Program-made: the position numbers and the translations under genes
The notes under the pieces: model-generated
What the model saw: only the letters and a program-made list of their open reading frames with translations
Told to the model about the DNA's origin: nothing
Database searches by the model: none
Assembly: GCA_002104905.1 (NCBI GenBank)
Contig: MCFE01000243.1
Span: forward strand, 53,349 to 117,348
Direction of reading: 5' to 3'
Length of the DNA: 64,000 bases
From: Basidiobolus meristosporus CBS 931.73
Taxonomy: Eukaryota; Basidiobolomycota; Basidiobolomycetes; Basidiobolales; Basidiobolaceae
Shown: positions 42,226-52,068 of the stretch, one piece after another
Layout of the letters: every line of letters begins with the position of its first letter
Position numbering within the stretch: position 1 is the stretch's first letter

Positions 42226-43160
42226 GGGGGAGACAGTCACCAACAGGTGAAATCTTTATTTCAGTTGAAACAAAGAAGCCAGCGCTACTGTTGTAGCTTT
42301 GATACAAGAGTGTGTAGCTGAGGGGAATTTGTAGGTAAGTTAATAAGAAGTGATGATAGTTCTTCAGTGCTCAAGACACTGTTCAGTGGGAAGGGGGTAG
42401 CAAGAGAGGTAAGAATGACTTGTGAACAACATTAATGAGGGGAATGTGATAAGGATTGATATTCATCATAAAGGGAGTGTGCTGCTGCAGATATTGCTGC
42501 CAAAGGTCTGTCAAGTACTTCAGGTAGGCCAGCTTGGGTTTTTCTGACTGCAGAATAAATTCAGCAAACTTCTTGACTTCAGGATCTCCAAGTATAGTTC
42601 TCCAGCAGGAGTCAGGTGTAGTGTGGTGTGTTCTCTTCCAGGCCTTAATCAGTGGGTTGTTGCAGTTGTGAAGTCTGAGGTATAATCTGGTTCTAAGGTA
42701 GAGAAGTCTGATCTTATAGGGCATAAACCCAAAAGCACCAAGAATAGCATGTCTGTAGGGGCATTCAGGCAAATGAGGCACCAAGGAGGTAATGCACCAT
42801 ACTGCAAACTTGTCAAGCTTGGTGCAGTCTCTAGAAGTAAGAGAGAGAAGTGGTAAGCCAAATTCCAGGACAGGGAAGACAAACTGCTTGAGTAGAAGAA
42901 GGCAGCTGGGAGCTGAAGTTGTAGGAGGAGTAACAGCTAGTAGCCTGTGGAGTGCCTGTCTTGCCAGGATAATTCTCTTCTTCAGGTGTGCTCCAGAGTC
43001 TAGTCCAGTAGGAAGGAAAGGAAAGCCAAGATATGTAGCAGAAACCTGAGCAGGTAGAGTGGAGTTCTCCAAGTTGATGGGAGAGCCCAAAGGTACTGTC
43101 TTTGCAATGGAAAGCTGGAGATTATTCTGCTGCAGATACTGGTGGATAGTCTGGGAGTCT
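42226..43160 (-). mobile_element. LINE-A copy 2, truncated within reverse transcriptase
   Basis: Covers the 3' tail and the C-terminal third of ORF2 (frame 43090-42383). A one-base loss in a G-run near 42391 relative to copy 1 shifts the last residues, so the natural C-terminus is lost. Homology ends at about 43160, after the equivalent of copy 1 position 40270, and TTAGGGTTAGG follows directly. Confidence 0.9.
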
Positions 43161-43170
43161 TAGGGTTAGG

Positions 43171-43235
43171 GGGGGAGACAGTCACCAACAGGTGAAATCT
43201 TTATTTCAGTTGAAACAAAGAAGCCAGCGCTACTG
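43171..43235 (-). mobile_element. LINE-A copy 3, 65-bp remnant
   Basis: Only the last 65 or so bases of the LINE-A RNA are present. TTAGGGTTAGG stands on the left and GGTTAGGGTTAGG on the right (43236-43248). It is too short to be a recombination relic of an ORF; severe 5' truncation is the simplest reading. Confidence 0.9.
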
Positions 43236-43390
43236 GGTTAGGGTTAGGCTTTTAGATACTTTATTGTGAATTTCATATAGTGCTTACTAATACAAAGAGA
43301 AAAGTACAATAGGTAGCTATACATGAACATCTGAAAGAATAGCTATTGCTGGCTCTATGATGCCTAACTAATACTATAAGGGCACTCTTG

Positions 43391-45634
43391 CTACTCAATA
43401 TATGTTGAATGCAGCAACTCTGGCCTAATTGCTGAGATTATAGCTGACAGCCTCATGATGAGTGCTTTTTGAGAATGAAACTGAAACAGTGCATCAGTAT
43501 CTTTAAAACCAAAGCACTTCTCAGCATGAGTATAGTGAAAGTAGCTATTGCATCTTGGGCACTTAGAACCCAAGCACAAAGTACTCATTCTCCATCTGAT
43601 TGCTTGCAGTGCAAAAAAGCAATCACTGATGTAGAAAGAAACATCTGCCTGGCTATTGGAATGACGACTTGTAGCTGAGATCAGTCCAATTCTGTCTCTT
43701 GATGTTGAGACTCTGGAAATATTGTTAAGCTTTCTGAGAGCCATAGCCACAGAAAGTGGTACATGTGTAGACTCTTTCTCAATCAAATATCCTTGGTAAC
43801 CTTTTGAGCAGTGTATATCTTGATAAATCAGAGAACCTTTGGAGACAGGCATTTTCTCAGTCTTAATGCCTCTCACTAAGCTTTGCAGTGGATTATTTGG
43901 AGATGCTTGGGCATAATGATTGCCAAACTTGATTCCTAGTGTTTCAAATCGATCACAAACTGCTTCAATTCCACATATGCTACAAATCAGTCTTTTATAC
44001 TGCCCAGTGTGATAGTTTGAAGCATTCACTACCCAGCCAAGTGCTTGCTGCTGAATAAGCTCAAGCTTTAGCAATTGCAACTTGCAGAGTGATATATTCA
44101 TGACAGGGGCAGCATACTCCCATCTTGATCGGATATAATCCCTAAATAAATGTAGCTTCACTAGTGGATGCCATCCAGAGCTATTGTGCTGAAGTACTGC
44201 TAGTGTACTTGCTGCCTTAGACACACAGCGCTCAATATGCAGAGGCCAGTCTATTCCTTTGTTGGTAACAGGGAGTCCTAAATAGAAGTATGTGGATGGC
44301 ATTGGGAGCTTTATACCACCCCATGAGATATTCCATGAAGGATCTGAACCGATGAATGCAGATTTGGAAATGTTAACTTCCATTGCATTCTTTGAGCACC
44401 ATAGACTTAGGCTATCCAACATCAAGTTAGCATGCTTGATAGTGCTTGGTATAAGCATAATATCATCAGCAAACAGCAATACGGAAGGAATTGTTGTTGT
44501 ATTTGCAAATGAAGCTAAGTCACCAGCCAAATCATTGATGTAAATATTGAAAAGAAATGGCGACAGCAGTGAGCCTTGAAAAAGACCACGGTATCTTGGA
44601 AATGGCAATGAACGCAAGCCATTAATACTGACAGTAGAGTAGCAGTTGGTAAATAAAGAGTATATTAGCTTCAAAAGCTGCATTGATGCTCCTAGCAGCT
44701 GTAGCTTGTGGAGTAGCTTAGGAATTATTACTCGATCATAGGCCTGTTTAAGATCAATGAATATGCGATTTGCTCTTGTATTTTCTCCCATAAGATAGAA
44801 TAGATCATGGGATATTACTGAGTGTGTAATGGTGGAGTAGCCTTTGCGGAAGCCTGCCTGTAGTGGATGGAGTCTGGACAGCTCTAATGTGTTCATGTGC
44901 TTGAGTAGACATGCTTCAAATAGTCTTCTGAACATGGTGGTTAGAGCCACTGGCCTAAATCCATCAATTGTAGTGGATGAAGTCTTCTTTGGGATTGGAT
45001 GAATATGGGATATGTTCCACTGAGATGGGGTGCAACCCAGTCTAAGGCAGGAGTGAAACAATAGCAGCAGATCATTGAGAAAACTTGATGATTGCGACAG
45101 AGCTTTGATAATGCGGATGTGCAATGGATCCATCCCAGATGACTTAGATGAAGGATATTTGCGGATTACATCCACAAGCGTACTTAGCTCAAATGATGAG
45201 GATGAAGAAAGCAAGTCTTTAAAGTGCATTCTACTTGGAGGTACATAACCTTCCAAAAGCTCAGTTGGAGTGGGCATTGCAAAAATCTGCTTATAATAGT
45301 TGACCGCATCATCTAAAGCAGAAATGCAAGTGTCCCTTGAGTTAATAAATAAATGCGCATTTTGTATTCTTTGTGTACTTTTATAAAGCCTAGAGGCCTC
45401 TTGAGCTGCAGTCCTGGAGTTGCTCATCTTAAATATGCGCATTGTGGACAAGTTTGGTGTCTGATGCTTTTGTTGCACAGAGTAACTTCCAAGGAAATAT
45501 TCACAGGTGGAGACCACTATTGAATTGAAAAGGGTGCTGGTTGCATCAATTGCGGCAGTTATCTTTGGCATTGGGCTCTGGCTATTGAGCTGACTAAGGA
45601 GCTTCCAAGCTGGCACCAGCATTGGTGACTCCAT
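43391..45634 (-). CDS. LINE-B ORF2, reverse transcriptase part
   Basis: 747 residues. RT blocks: ISHIHPIPKKTSSTTIDGFR, FRPVALTTMFRRLFE, RIFIDLKQAYDRV, RGLFQGSLLSPFLFNIYIND and the catalytic LLFADDIMLI. The C-terminus carries a Cys/His cluster (CLGSKCPRCNSYFHYTHAEKC), as in several LINE clades. It is in the +1 frame relative to the endonuclease; either ribosomal frameshifting or a one-base mutation separates them. The RT itself has no internal stop. Confidence 0.87.
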   Translation of the reverse strand: MESPMLVPAWKLLSQLNSQSPMPKITAAIDATSTLFNSIVVSTCEYFLGSYSVQQKHQTPNLSTMRIFKMSNSRTAAQEASRLYKSTQRIQNAHLFINSRDTCISALDDAVNYYKQIFAMPTPTELLEGYVPPSRMHFKDLLSSSSSFELSTLVDVIRKYPSSKSSGMDPLHIRIIKALSQSSSFLNDLLLLFHSCLRLGCTPSQWNISHIHPIPKKTSSTTIDGFRPVALTTMFRRLFEACLLKHMNTLELSRLHPLQAGFRKGYSTITHSVISHDLFYLMGENTRANRIFIDLKQAYDRVIIPKLLHKLQLLGASMQLLKLIYSLFTNCYSTVSINGLRSLPFPRYRGLFQGSLLSPFLFNIYINDLAGDLASFANTTTIPSVLLFADDIMLIPSTIKHANLMLDSLSLWCSKNAMEVNISKSAFIGSDPSWNISWGGIKLPMPSTYFYLGLPVTNKGIDWPLHIERCVSKAASTLAVLQHNSSGWHPLVKLHLFRDYIRSRWEYAAPVMNISLCKLQLLKLELIQQQALGWVVNASNYHTGQYKRLICSICGIEAVCDRFETLGIKFGNHYAQASPNNPLQSLVRGIKTEKMPVSKGSLIYQDIHCSKGYQGYLIEKESTHVPLSVAMALRKLNNISRVSTSRDRIGLISATSRHSNSQADVSFYISDCFFALQAIRWRMSTLCLGSKCPRCNSYFHYTHAEKCFGFKDTDALFQFHSQKALIMRLSAIISAIRPELLHSTYIE

Positions 45635-45647
45635 CTCATAATGGGAG

Positions 45648-46379
45648 CTAATAAGACTTTCGGATTATAGGGTTGTCTAATGGCTGCAAGTAAAGTTTGA
45701 TAGCATCTGATTCATAGTGTGTATGCATGACTTGCTGACGTAAGGAAATATCTGCTAGCATGAATACATGATCTGAGTGTGCCTTAAGTGTCTCACACTG
45801 AAAGGACCACTTACTGGGGTACCTATGGCTGATAAATGCATGATCTGGGGTATTCTTAGGTAGGCTTGGTATGAGATGCCGAAGGCCCAGTTGCAATGCC
45901 AATTGCTCAAAAATATTAATGCGTTCTTGTGGTCCCACCCTCTGTACGCCATGTGCACTACCAAAGTGCGTGTTGATATCTCCAATCAAGGCTGTGAGTG
46001 GTTGGCATGGCAGATACCTCACTAGGGTTGAGCATGGCATAGCTGGGGGGAAATATACCGCCATAATGCTTACAGAGCATAATTCAATAGTGATGGTATA
46101 CTCTGTAGCTATGATGCTTGAAACCTGACTCCGCAACTGGGGAGAAATCAAACATAAAAGACCAGCTTTGTGATGACCACGTACTGGCTTTGGAGCAACT
46201 TGAGATGATGAAGCAAGAAAGCATGGGTGTGACACATGCAATGCTTGGTCTACAAACCATGTTTCAGCTAAAAAAATAATATCATATGGGTTGTCTAATA
46301 AGCAAGTAACTTTTTTCCACTTCACGATGCTTAATCCACAGCAGTTCCAATACCCTATCTTGAGGGATGGCTGGGTCAT
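45648..46379 (-). CDS. LINE-B ORF2, APE-type endonuclease part
   Basis: The start is taken as the ATG at 46377-46379, which shares ATGA with the ORF1 stop; a GTG upstream would add three residues. AP-endonuclease motifs appear in order: W-N-C-C-G-L, A-E-T-W (catalytic Glu), G-D-I-N (Asp and Asn), D-H-A-F and the final S-D-H. This enzyme nicks target DNA so that the free 3' end can prime reverse transcription. The frame ends with TAG at 45648-45650. The RT frame is open upstream of its ATG and overlaps, in the +1 register, so endonuclease and RT are separated by one frame change. Confidence 0.85.
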   Translation of the reverse strand: MTQPSLKIGYWNCCGLSIVKWKKVTCLLDNPYDIIFLAETWFVDQALHVSHPCFLASSSQVAPKPVRGHHKAGLLCLISPQLRSQVSSIIATEYTITIELCSVSIMAVYFPPAMPCSTLVRYLPCQPLTALIGDINTHFGSAHGVQRVGPQERINIFEQLALQLGLRHLIPSLPKNTPDHAFISHRYPSKWSFQCETLKAHSDHVFMLADISLRQQVMHTHYESDAIKLYLQPLDNPIIRKSY

Positions 46380-47968
46380 TGACAGCACTCAGGGGGGGAG
46401 TGCTGCTCAATATCTGTGACAACAATTTCATCCGGGTTGGGTGCAATATCCATTGCACCAGCTGTTGAAGTGGAAGGCTCTTCTACATGTGGGCTAGGTG
46501 ATATGGGAATGCTACATTCATTGCATAGGTCAGCTAAGTACTGCTTATACTGGGAGTTATTTGACAAGGTGTAAGATTGCTGAATTCGCTTCATATATGC
46601 CATTTTCACTTTCTGCGCCACTTCTGCAGAAGCATTAGGATCTAATGGCTCTGAGGGGTTCACCTTTGAGAGCAGTGACAGGAAGGGATACTTGCGCATA
46701 TGAGTAACAAAAGATCGAGCATATGAGGCAGAGAGTGTAAATTCCACAGTACTTTTTCCAATAAAGTCAACACTCCATATTTTGGAGAGTTGGAACCGCA
46801 ATGCATATAAAATAGACTTGACATCCCTAATGGGCTGTCGCTGTATCCCCTGAAGATAAATTTGGCAGCATTGATGCCTTACTTCAGCTCTTGTAGTGGT
46901 AAATGGAGGCTTTGCTCCAACACATTTCCGCATGGCTGCCTCCATTCTTTCCATCTCTGCTTTTGTTCCTGACCTTGCACATCTTTTGGCAATCTCTGCA
47001 AATGTTGGTCTTTTGGATTTTGCTATACATTTGCTATCAGGCGTTTTTATTTGCAAGTCTTTATTGCTAGCTTCTTGTTGCGTCCCATCTATGTGGGTTG
47101 CTGGCTTTTCCACATGGATTGCATTCTTTAGCATTTGCAATTCCCGCTGTTGGGAATTGCATGTATCCTTTATTTGCGCATTCTCTTCTACCAGTGACTT
47201 TTGTACTGCCAAAGCAGTCTTGTCAAGTGCAGAGCTGCTTTGCAACCCAGAAGAGATGGCTGTTTGCAATCCAAGCAGGTTTTCAATCAGCAATGTGAGT
47301 TTCTCTAGTTTGGAGTCAAATGATTGAAGTTTTACATTGACTGACTTCAAACTGTTTTCTAATATATTGATTCGTGAGTGTGCACTTGATACAACCTTAT
47401 CTTCATGTGACGGTGAGTGGGCCTTCCGCCTCTTAGGGTGTTTTGACTGATACACCCTTTCAACACTAAATACATCATTGACCTGTATATCACTGGATTC
47501 ATCATTTGATGAGTAGCCTGAGTACTCCGGCTCTCCAGAGGAGGTAGCAAGAATTGCTGTACTCTCATTATTAATCAGTGTTACTTCTGCAGTGGGAAGA
47601 TTGTTGATCTCTGACGCAGAGCAAGAAGCCCATTTTGATTTATGCTGTGTGTTATTTGCAGGCAGTAGGTCTGCTGAGAGAGAAAGGCATTCGGTCCAGA
47701 ACTGCAAAGCCTTATATTTTGTGGCACAGTTTTTGCAGCGGAAGCAGCCATAAGTAGCTAAACCACTGCCATTTGAGTCTTTTGTAAACCCATAACCTGG
47801 ACCACATTTTAGACAAGTAGCATTGTGTGGATTACTCCTATAGTATGCCAGCGCAGATTTACTTGGCTCCATTTCCCAGTACCACCCTCTGGCAGGGGAA
47901 GTTACAGAAGTGTTAGGGGAACTAGTAGCCGTATTAGAATTGTGATTATTTTCTGATGGTAAAGTCAT
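46376..47968 (-). CDS. LINE-B ORF1 protein (nucleic-acid-binding, zinc-finger-like)
   Basis: 530 residues. A CxxC..CxxCxxC cluster is near the N-terminus (Cys 52, 55, 75, 78, 81), resembling a zinc ribbon. A predicted coiled-coil-like stretch follows (SRINILENSLKSVNVKLQSF and onward), and a C-terminal region around 330-460 may be an RNA-binding fold. ORF1 proteins of LINEs coat the element RNA to form ribonucleoprotein particles. The stop codon overlaps the start of the endonuclease frame as A-T-G-A. Confidence 0.8.
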   Translation of the reverse strand: MTLPSENNHNSNTATSSPNTSVTSPARGWYWEMEPSKSALAYYRSNPHNATCLKCGPGYGFTKDSNGSGLATYGCFRCKNCATKYKALQFWTECLSLSADLLPANNTQHKSKWASCSASEINNLPTAEVTLINNESTAILATSSGEPEYSGYSSNDESSDIQVNDVFSVERVYQSKHPKRRKAHSPSHEDKVVSSAHSRINILENSLKSVNVKLQSFDSKLEKLTLLIENLLGLQTAISSGLQSSSALDKTALAVQKSLVEENAQIKDTCNSQQRELQMLKNAIHVEKPATHIDGTQQEASNKDLQIKTPDSKCIAKSKRPTFAEIAKRCARSGTKAEMERMEAAMRKCVGAKPPFTTTRAEVRHQCCQIYLQGIQRQPIRDVKSILYALRFQLSKIWSVDFIGKSTVEFTLSASYARSFVTHMRKYPFLSLLSKVNPSEPLDPNASAEVAQKVKMAYMKRIQQSYTLSNNSQYKQYLADLCNECSIPISPSPHVEEPSTSTAGAMDIAPNPDEIVVTDIEQHSPPECCQ

Positions 47969-48112
47969 GATTGCATTAAACTGGCGGTAGTTGCAGCTTT
48001 TATAGCAACTAAAACATATGGTGACGTATTCTTGAGAGCATTTGAAGTGAAGGCTGTTTCACTTGAATTGGAACATGCTGCACTGGCTTATTACAACTGG
48101 TCACAGGCAAGG

Positions 48113-48556
48113 ACATTTAATACAAGACATAACTAACGGTTTTGGGGAGTTGGTGCGCATTTGTGTAAGGTGCTAGTAGTAGGTGAAATATAGTTTTGAT
48201 GAAGCTTTGGTATATCACGGCACCACGCGGTAGTAAAGCAAACCAAGATATTATGACAACAACATTTAACACAAGACATAACTAAAGGTTTTGGGGAGTT
48301 GGTACACATTTGTGTATGGCACTAGTAGTAGGTGGAATGTAGTTTTGATGAAGCTTTGGTATATCATGGCACCACGTGGTAGTAAAGCAAACCAAGATTT
48401 TATGACAACATTTAACACAAGACATAACTAAAGGTTTTGGGGAGTTGGTACGCATTTGTGTATGGCACTAGTAGTAGGTAGAATGTAGTTTTGATGAAGC
48501 TTTGGGATATCTTGACACCACGCGGTAGTAAAGCAAACCAAGATTTCGTGACAGGC
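48113..48556. repeat. Three 146-149-bp tandem repeats
   Basis: Units begin ACATTTAA(T/C)ACAAGACATAAC at 48113, 48262 and 48408. They contain GGTTTTGGGGAGTTGGT, a CACTAGTAGTAGGT block and a CACCACGYGGTAGTAAAGC block. Units differ by a few substitutions. They stand directly upstream of LINE-B in its transcription direction and could be 5' UTR promoter monomers, or an unrelated subtelomeric satellite. Confidence 0.85.
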
Positions 48557-48566
48557 TATGCAGTAG

Positions 48567-48985
48567 TTAAGCTCAGTGGCTCTCCACCTCCTCTGGAAAT
48601 AGCTACGACACACCATCTGTGGGTGTCGGAAGCCTGATCTTATCCAACTATGGTTCTTGGAAGAATGCAAGAATTGCGACAATCAATGCTTACTGTTGAG
48701 ATTGAAATCTCCCCTAATCAATGCACCCAATATGTTGATGGCACATCATGACGCGTTTTGTTCTTGGTTCAGGAAGAATGGCTCTCATTGGGTTCAGTTT
48801 GTTCCCGCTGCTGGTGATGAGCACCATGGCCAGCGCCTCTTCCTCACCATCCACTTGTCTAGTACAGTCAATGATAACACTTGAAGGCACCCTGGATCTT
48901 GAGCTGTTCAAGGATTCCTGGAAGAAGACTGCCCAACAGTATCTCTCATCCGTGTATATGATAATGACCTTCAGTAAATCTTAGA
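48567..48985 (+). pseudogene. NRPS relic: pieces of the module-4 carrier/epimerization and following condensation domain
   Basis: Matches 25255-25480 (end of T4, start of E3), then jumps after deletions to the C4 region near 26770-26930. The deletion joins are internal and the frame is broken. It retains G at the site where E3 has T (25484), so it split off before, or was not touched by, the change that distinguishes E3 from E2. It is non-functional. Confidence 0.85.
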
Positions 48986-49059
48986 TATGTAAACATGATT
49001 TACAAAGCGTAAATCAGCAACAACTGTGGGACTATCTTGAGTACTCTTGCCACCCGCAA

Positions 49060-49312
49060 TCTTCCAAACACTTAGTAAACCCTCTGACGCTGATCTTGGG
49101 GGGAGAATCATTCCCAGCATCACTAATTCATAGCCTGCAACCGTTGATCCCAAACAGCCGTATTGTGAATGACTATGAGCCAACGGAAGCAACAGTGAGC
49201 TCGCTGACATGGGGACGTAGTACCAAAGTGTAATTGACTGCCAGTTCCCCTAGGAGCGGCTGGAGAGTTGTACATTGGCGGAGTTGGAGTGGCAAGATCC
49301 ATTTTCAGGTGA
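49060..49312 (+). pseudogene. NRPS adenylation-domain relic
   Basis: Fragments of A-domain text can be read in shifting frames: TLILGG near 49083, N-D-Y-E-P-T-E-A-T-V (a worn N-A/E-Y-G-P-T-E-A-T-V motif) at about 49168-49198, and GELYIGGVGVAR at about 49263-49300. It is not a direct copy of any A domain in the intact NRPS as far as I can see, so it may come from another synthetase. Confidence 0.7.
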
Positions 49313-49409
49313 GCAAGATGCAAGAATGTACAAGGCAGGCAATGTTGCTTTCCTTAGTCAAGTCAAGGTTCATATTCTTTAGCATGTCAGTGTTTTGTTA
49401 TGGGATTCT

Positions 49410-49719
49410 TCAATGCCAACAATGAACCATTAATGTCATATGCACCAACATATTATCACTATTGTCCCCAGACGCCTACCCATTGTTAGACAATGCTCAG
49501 GCATATTCCGCACAGAACACACAGGTGCATTTTGACAAGAATCAGTATGACCAGGTGCACCAAGTAGATCAAACTTTGTACCAACCATCTACGCCAACAT
49601 TTGTGCAATTTTTTACTCCCGATGAGGATGACACTCAAGACTCGAGTGACGACAACGGATCATTGGATTTGACACGCACCGCATTCTCCTTACATTATCA
49701 TGTATCCTACCCTCTATAA
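49410..49719 (+). pseudogene. Small secreted-protein family, decayed copy 1
   Basis: Shares the block AYPLLDNAQ..SAQN..Q..QVDQTLYQPS.PT.VQ..TPDEDDTQD with the copies at 52069 and 52947. The signal-peptide region is missing and the region before it is out of frame. The tail differs (SSDDNGSLDLTRT) and lacks the basic ending of the 52069 copy. Confidence 0.7.
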
Positions 49720-49839
49720 TAGCTGACCCTAGCTTGGGGTGACAATACACTCAAGGAGACCCGATTTCCCCACATAAATTGAATAAGCTACTCATTACCT
49801 TCATGACGTTTCTTACCCTTCGCCTGGATTGGTTGCTAG

Positions 49840-50043
49840 CAAGGCCCAAGACCAATGAATGTACGCATCTTTGAGTACAACTGAGCTCATTGCTTGGGTA
49901 TATATAGCATGAGAACCATTATAACATGGTTACAACCTTGATGGTAGCAATAGTTAGTTAACTTTGATGAACTCACACTATATCTGATTGAAAATTGGCA
50001 TTCTCTCTACCATCATCGGCTCAATCGCATTGATATCGCGTAG
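49840..50043 (-). pseudogene. Duplicated promoter and first codons of the secreted-protein gene at 53963
   Basis: Aligns with 54495-54690: same TATATATA box context, GTTAGTTAACTTT, ATCATCGGCTCAATCGCATTGATATCGCG and the start of the signal peptide (M-R-T-F-I). After roughly ten codons the homology ends. This copy continues past the point (50043) where the 54690 copy is cut by telomeric repeats. Confidence 0.75.
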
Positions 50044-50280
50044 TCTACATGATTACAGTATGATAAATACACGGATAAATACACGGATAAATACACCAAT
50101 GTATACCCTAATATATACGCATATGCTTTTGATATTTCAGCAGTAGTGTGGTAATTCACGAACCACGGCTGATGATGTTTCATATTAATATAGGGTGACC
50201 AAATGATACATTTATTTAATCAATGTATTGATTCCCACTGAAATATCTGATCTTGATGTGCCGACCTCTTGTACTTCTTC

Positions 50281-50757
50281 TTAGCTACGGGCGGCTGGCT
50301 GGGTGATGATGATCCGGGGCTGTTGCTGCTTAGGCTGATAGAGGGTTTGGTCGACTACCTGCGCTTGGTCAAACTGATTAGAGTTCGACAGGGCATCAGC
50401 ATCACTGGATGACTGAGCGTTCACTCTGTCCAACAAGGCCTGTCTTGGTTGCAGGTCGGCTATATTGAAGTTGGGCATCTCGTAGGATGATTCTGGCTGA
50501 GTTGTAGTGCCATCCATCGAGTCTTCACCTTCACCTTCGCCTTCATCTTCACCCCCATTCTCATCCATATAGTGATCACCCTCGTCCTGTTCCGGCTAAT
50601 AGTCATCTGCAGGCAATTAAGTTTCTTGGTAGCAAGGACTTACTTGCTCCCCGCACAAACTGTCACCATAGCTAACCTGAGAAGAGGTATCTTCTGTGTC
50701 AGTGAATGCATGGATGGAAGCAAAGTACAAAGCGAGTAAAGTTAGAGTAAGCTGCAT
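50281..50757 (-). CDS. Small secreted acidic protein, two exons, intact
   Basis: Exon 1 is 50644-50757 and exon 2 is 50281-50595, with a 48-bp GTAAGT..TTAG intron in phase 0; the product is 142 residues. Residues 1-17 (MQLTLTLLALYFASIHA) form a clear signal peptide. The mature part is acidic (a Glu/Gly/Asp run around 50-60) and then carries NQFDQAQVVDQTLYQP, the motif shared with the decayed plus-strand copies. It ends in a Gln/Pro-rich basic tail. Function is unknown; short, fast-evolving, secreted and subtelomeric are features often seen in fungal effector-like or surface proteins, but no activity can be inferred. Confidence 0.75.
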
Positions 50758-51126
50758 TTTGATGAATAGCGTAAAACCAGTCGTAAGCTCACTTTATGGT
50801 GGTATTTGGCATAGTCTACTATACTACACCCTATATCTGACTCACTTGAGGCCATGAATTCACATTCTATGTCCTGCTTTTGTTACCCATCAACTAACGA
50901 CTTGTGAAGATATGAGCCCACAAAGATAAACAAAGGTAGTCCCTTAATCAAGCAATGGTGTTTATTTTGTTCTATTGCAATATAGTGTTTCTCCAGTTGT
51001 AGGACGTTCATCCTTGGCTCTATTAGTCGATGATCATTATTTCGAACAACCATTTAGATTTTGACATGGTTTAGTCATTAGCAATCAAGTTAGAGCAAAT
51101 GGTATGGATGATCGAGGTTTATTGAA
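50758..51126. other. Spacer upstream of the small secreted gene
   Basis: Presumed promoter of the minus-strand gene ending at 50281. No gene, repeat or convincing TATA box is seen. Confidence 0.4.
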
Positions 51127-51445
51127 TTATGTGCAGTTGTTGGTACACTGAGTGTCTTCCATAAATTCAGTATACAGCGAGTCCTGCTGAGCACAATCAC
51201 TGTCACACTGAGCATCTTCCACGGGTTCAGTGTACTGCATATCCTGATCAACGCATCCCTCAGCGTACAATATTACTTAGACATTCGAAGTCTCAACAGT
51301 TGGCAGAGCTTGGACTTGCAGGTGGCAATTACATGCTCGGTCGGATCATGACGAACTACGATAATGGACTCTTTTATGGTTGTTTTGGAGCAGCGATGAT
51401 GGCCAGAAGAAAAGTAAAAAAAGTTGGTGTGATAAATACACATTG
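51127..51445 (-). pseudogene. Decayed copy of the cysteine-repeat secreted protein at 53963-54523
   Basis: On the minus strand, fragments correspond to the basic Tyr/Arg segment and T-V-E-T-x-N-V of the intact gene, then, after loss of its middle, to the C-terminal Cys repeats (E-P-V-E-D-A-Q-C-D-x-D-C pattern). Frame breaks and the missing signal peptide make it non-functional. Confidence 0.7.
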
Positions 51446-51844
51446 ATACCCTCAGCAATTACTATTCCCATGAATCTATGATTTCAAACTAACACGACAC
51501 TAGGTTCATGTTTCGACTTAGCTAAGCGGACTTAAGGTGGTTGATGCAAAGCATAATGCAAAATCGTAAATCTGGCTCAGTATACTATCAATTCATTCAT
51601 AATCCCATAATACTCATAAAAATAGCCACAGGTTACTATATCACCGGAGTAGCTTAGCGCCCTTCGACAATGAGATCAAGAACGAAGCCATTCCTGTGTG
51701 CTCACCTCAAGTCATTGTCCCTTCACTACCGTGTATGTCATTCCAAAGTGGTACCGCAAGCCCAGAAATGAAGAGGATTGTTTATTTTTCTTGATGTACT
51801 GAAGTGGTTGGCCGCCTGGATTACGGTGTGAATCAACACCTATT
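51446..51844. other. Spacer, no gene seen
   Basis: No coding frame, repeat or regulatory motif that I can support. Confidence 0.4.
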
Positions 51845-52021
51845 CGCTGATGATTGCAATGAAAGTGAAATGCTGACTAACTCTACTCGCCTTTGCTTCA
51901 TAATTTAGTAAGCTGGGTTTGGTTGCTGATAATCGCTGATGATTGCAATGAAAGTGAATGCTGACTAACTCTACTCGCCTTTGCTTCATAATTTAGTAAG
52001 CTGGGTTTGGTTGCTGATGAA
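51845..52021. repeat. 89-bp tandem duplication
   Basis: The unit beginning CGCTGATGATTGCAATGAAAG occurs at 51845 and again at 51934, almost identical. It sits about 50 bp upstream of the ATG at 52069, in the promoter region of that gene copy. Confidence 0.85.
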
Positions 52022-52068
52022 TCTAGCAAAGCAACTGTTTGCCTTGCAGTGTGTCATCCAGAGCCAAC

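Larger units (their letters stand above)
43249..48060 (-). mobile_element. LINE-B, longest copy (ORF1, endonuclease, reverse transcriptase)
   Basis: A second non-LTR retrotransposon family, unlike LINE-A in sequence. Its RNA 3' end is at 43249, joined to GGTTAGGGTTAGG with no poly(A); the last bases on the minus strand are AGTATCTAAAAG. The 3' non-coding tail is about 140 bp. ORF1, endonuclease and RT follow leftward from 47968. The 5' limit is uncertain: a leader of at least 90 bp is likely, and the 148-bp tandem repeats at 48113 could belong to it. Confidence 0.88.
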
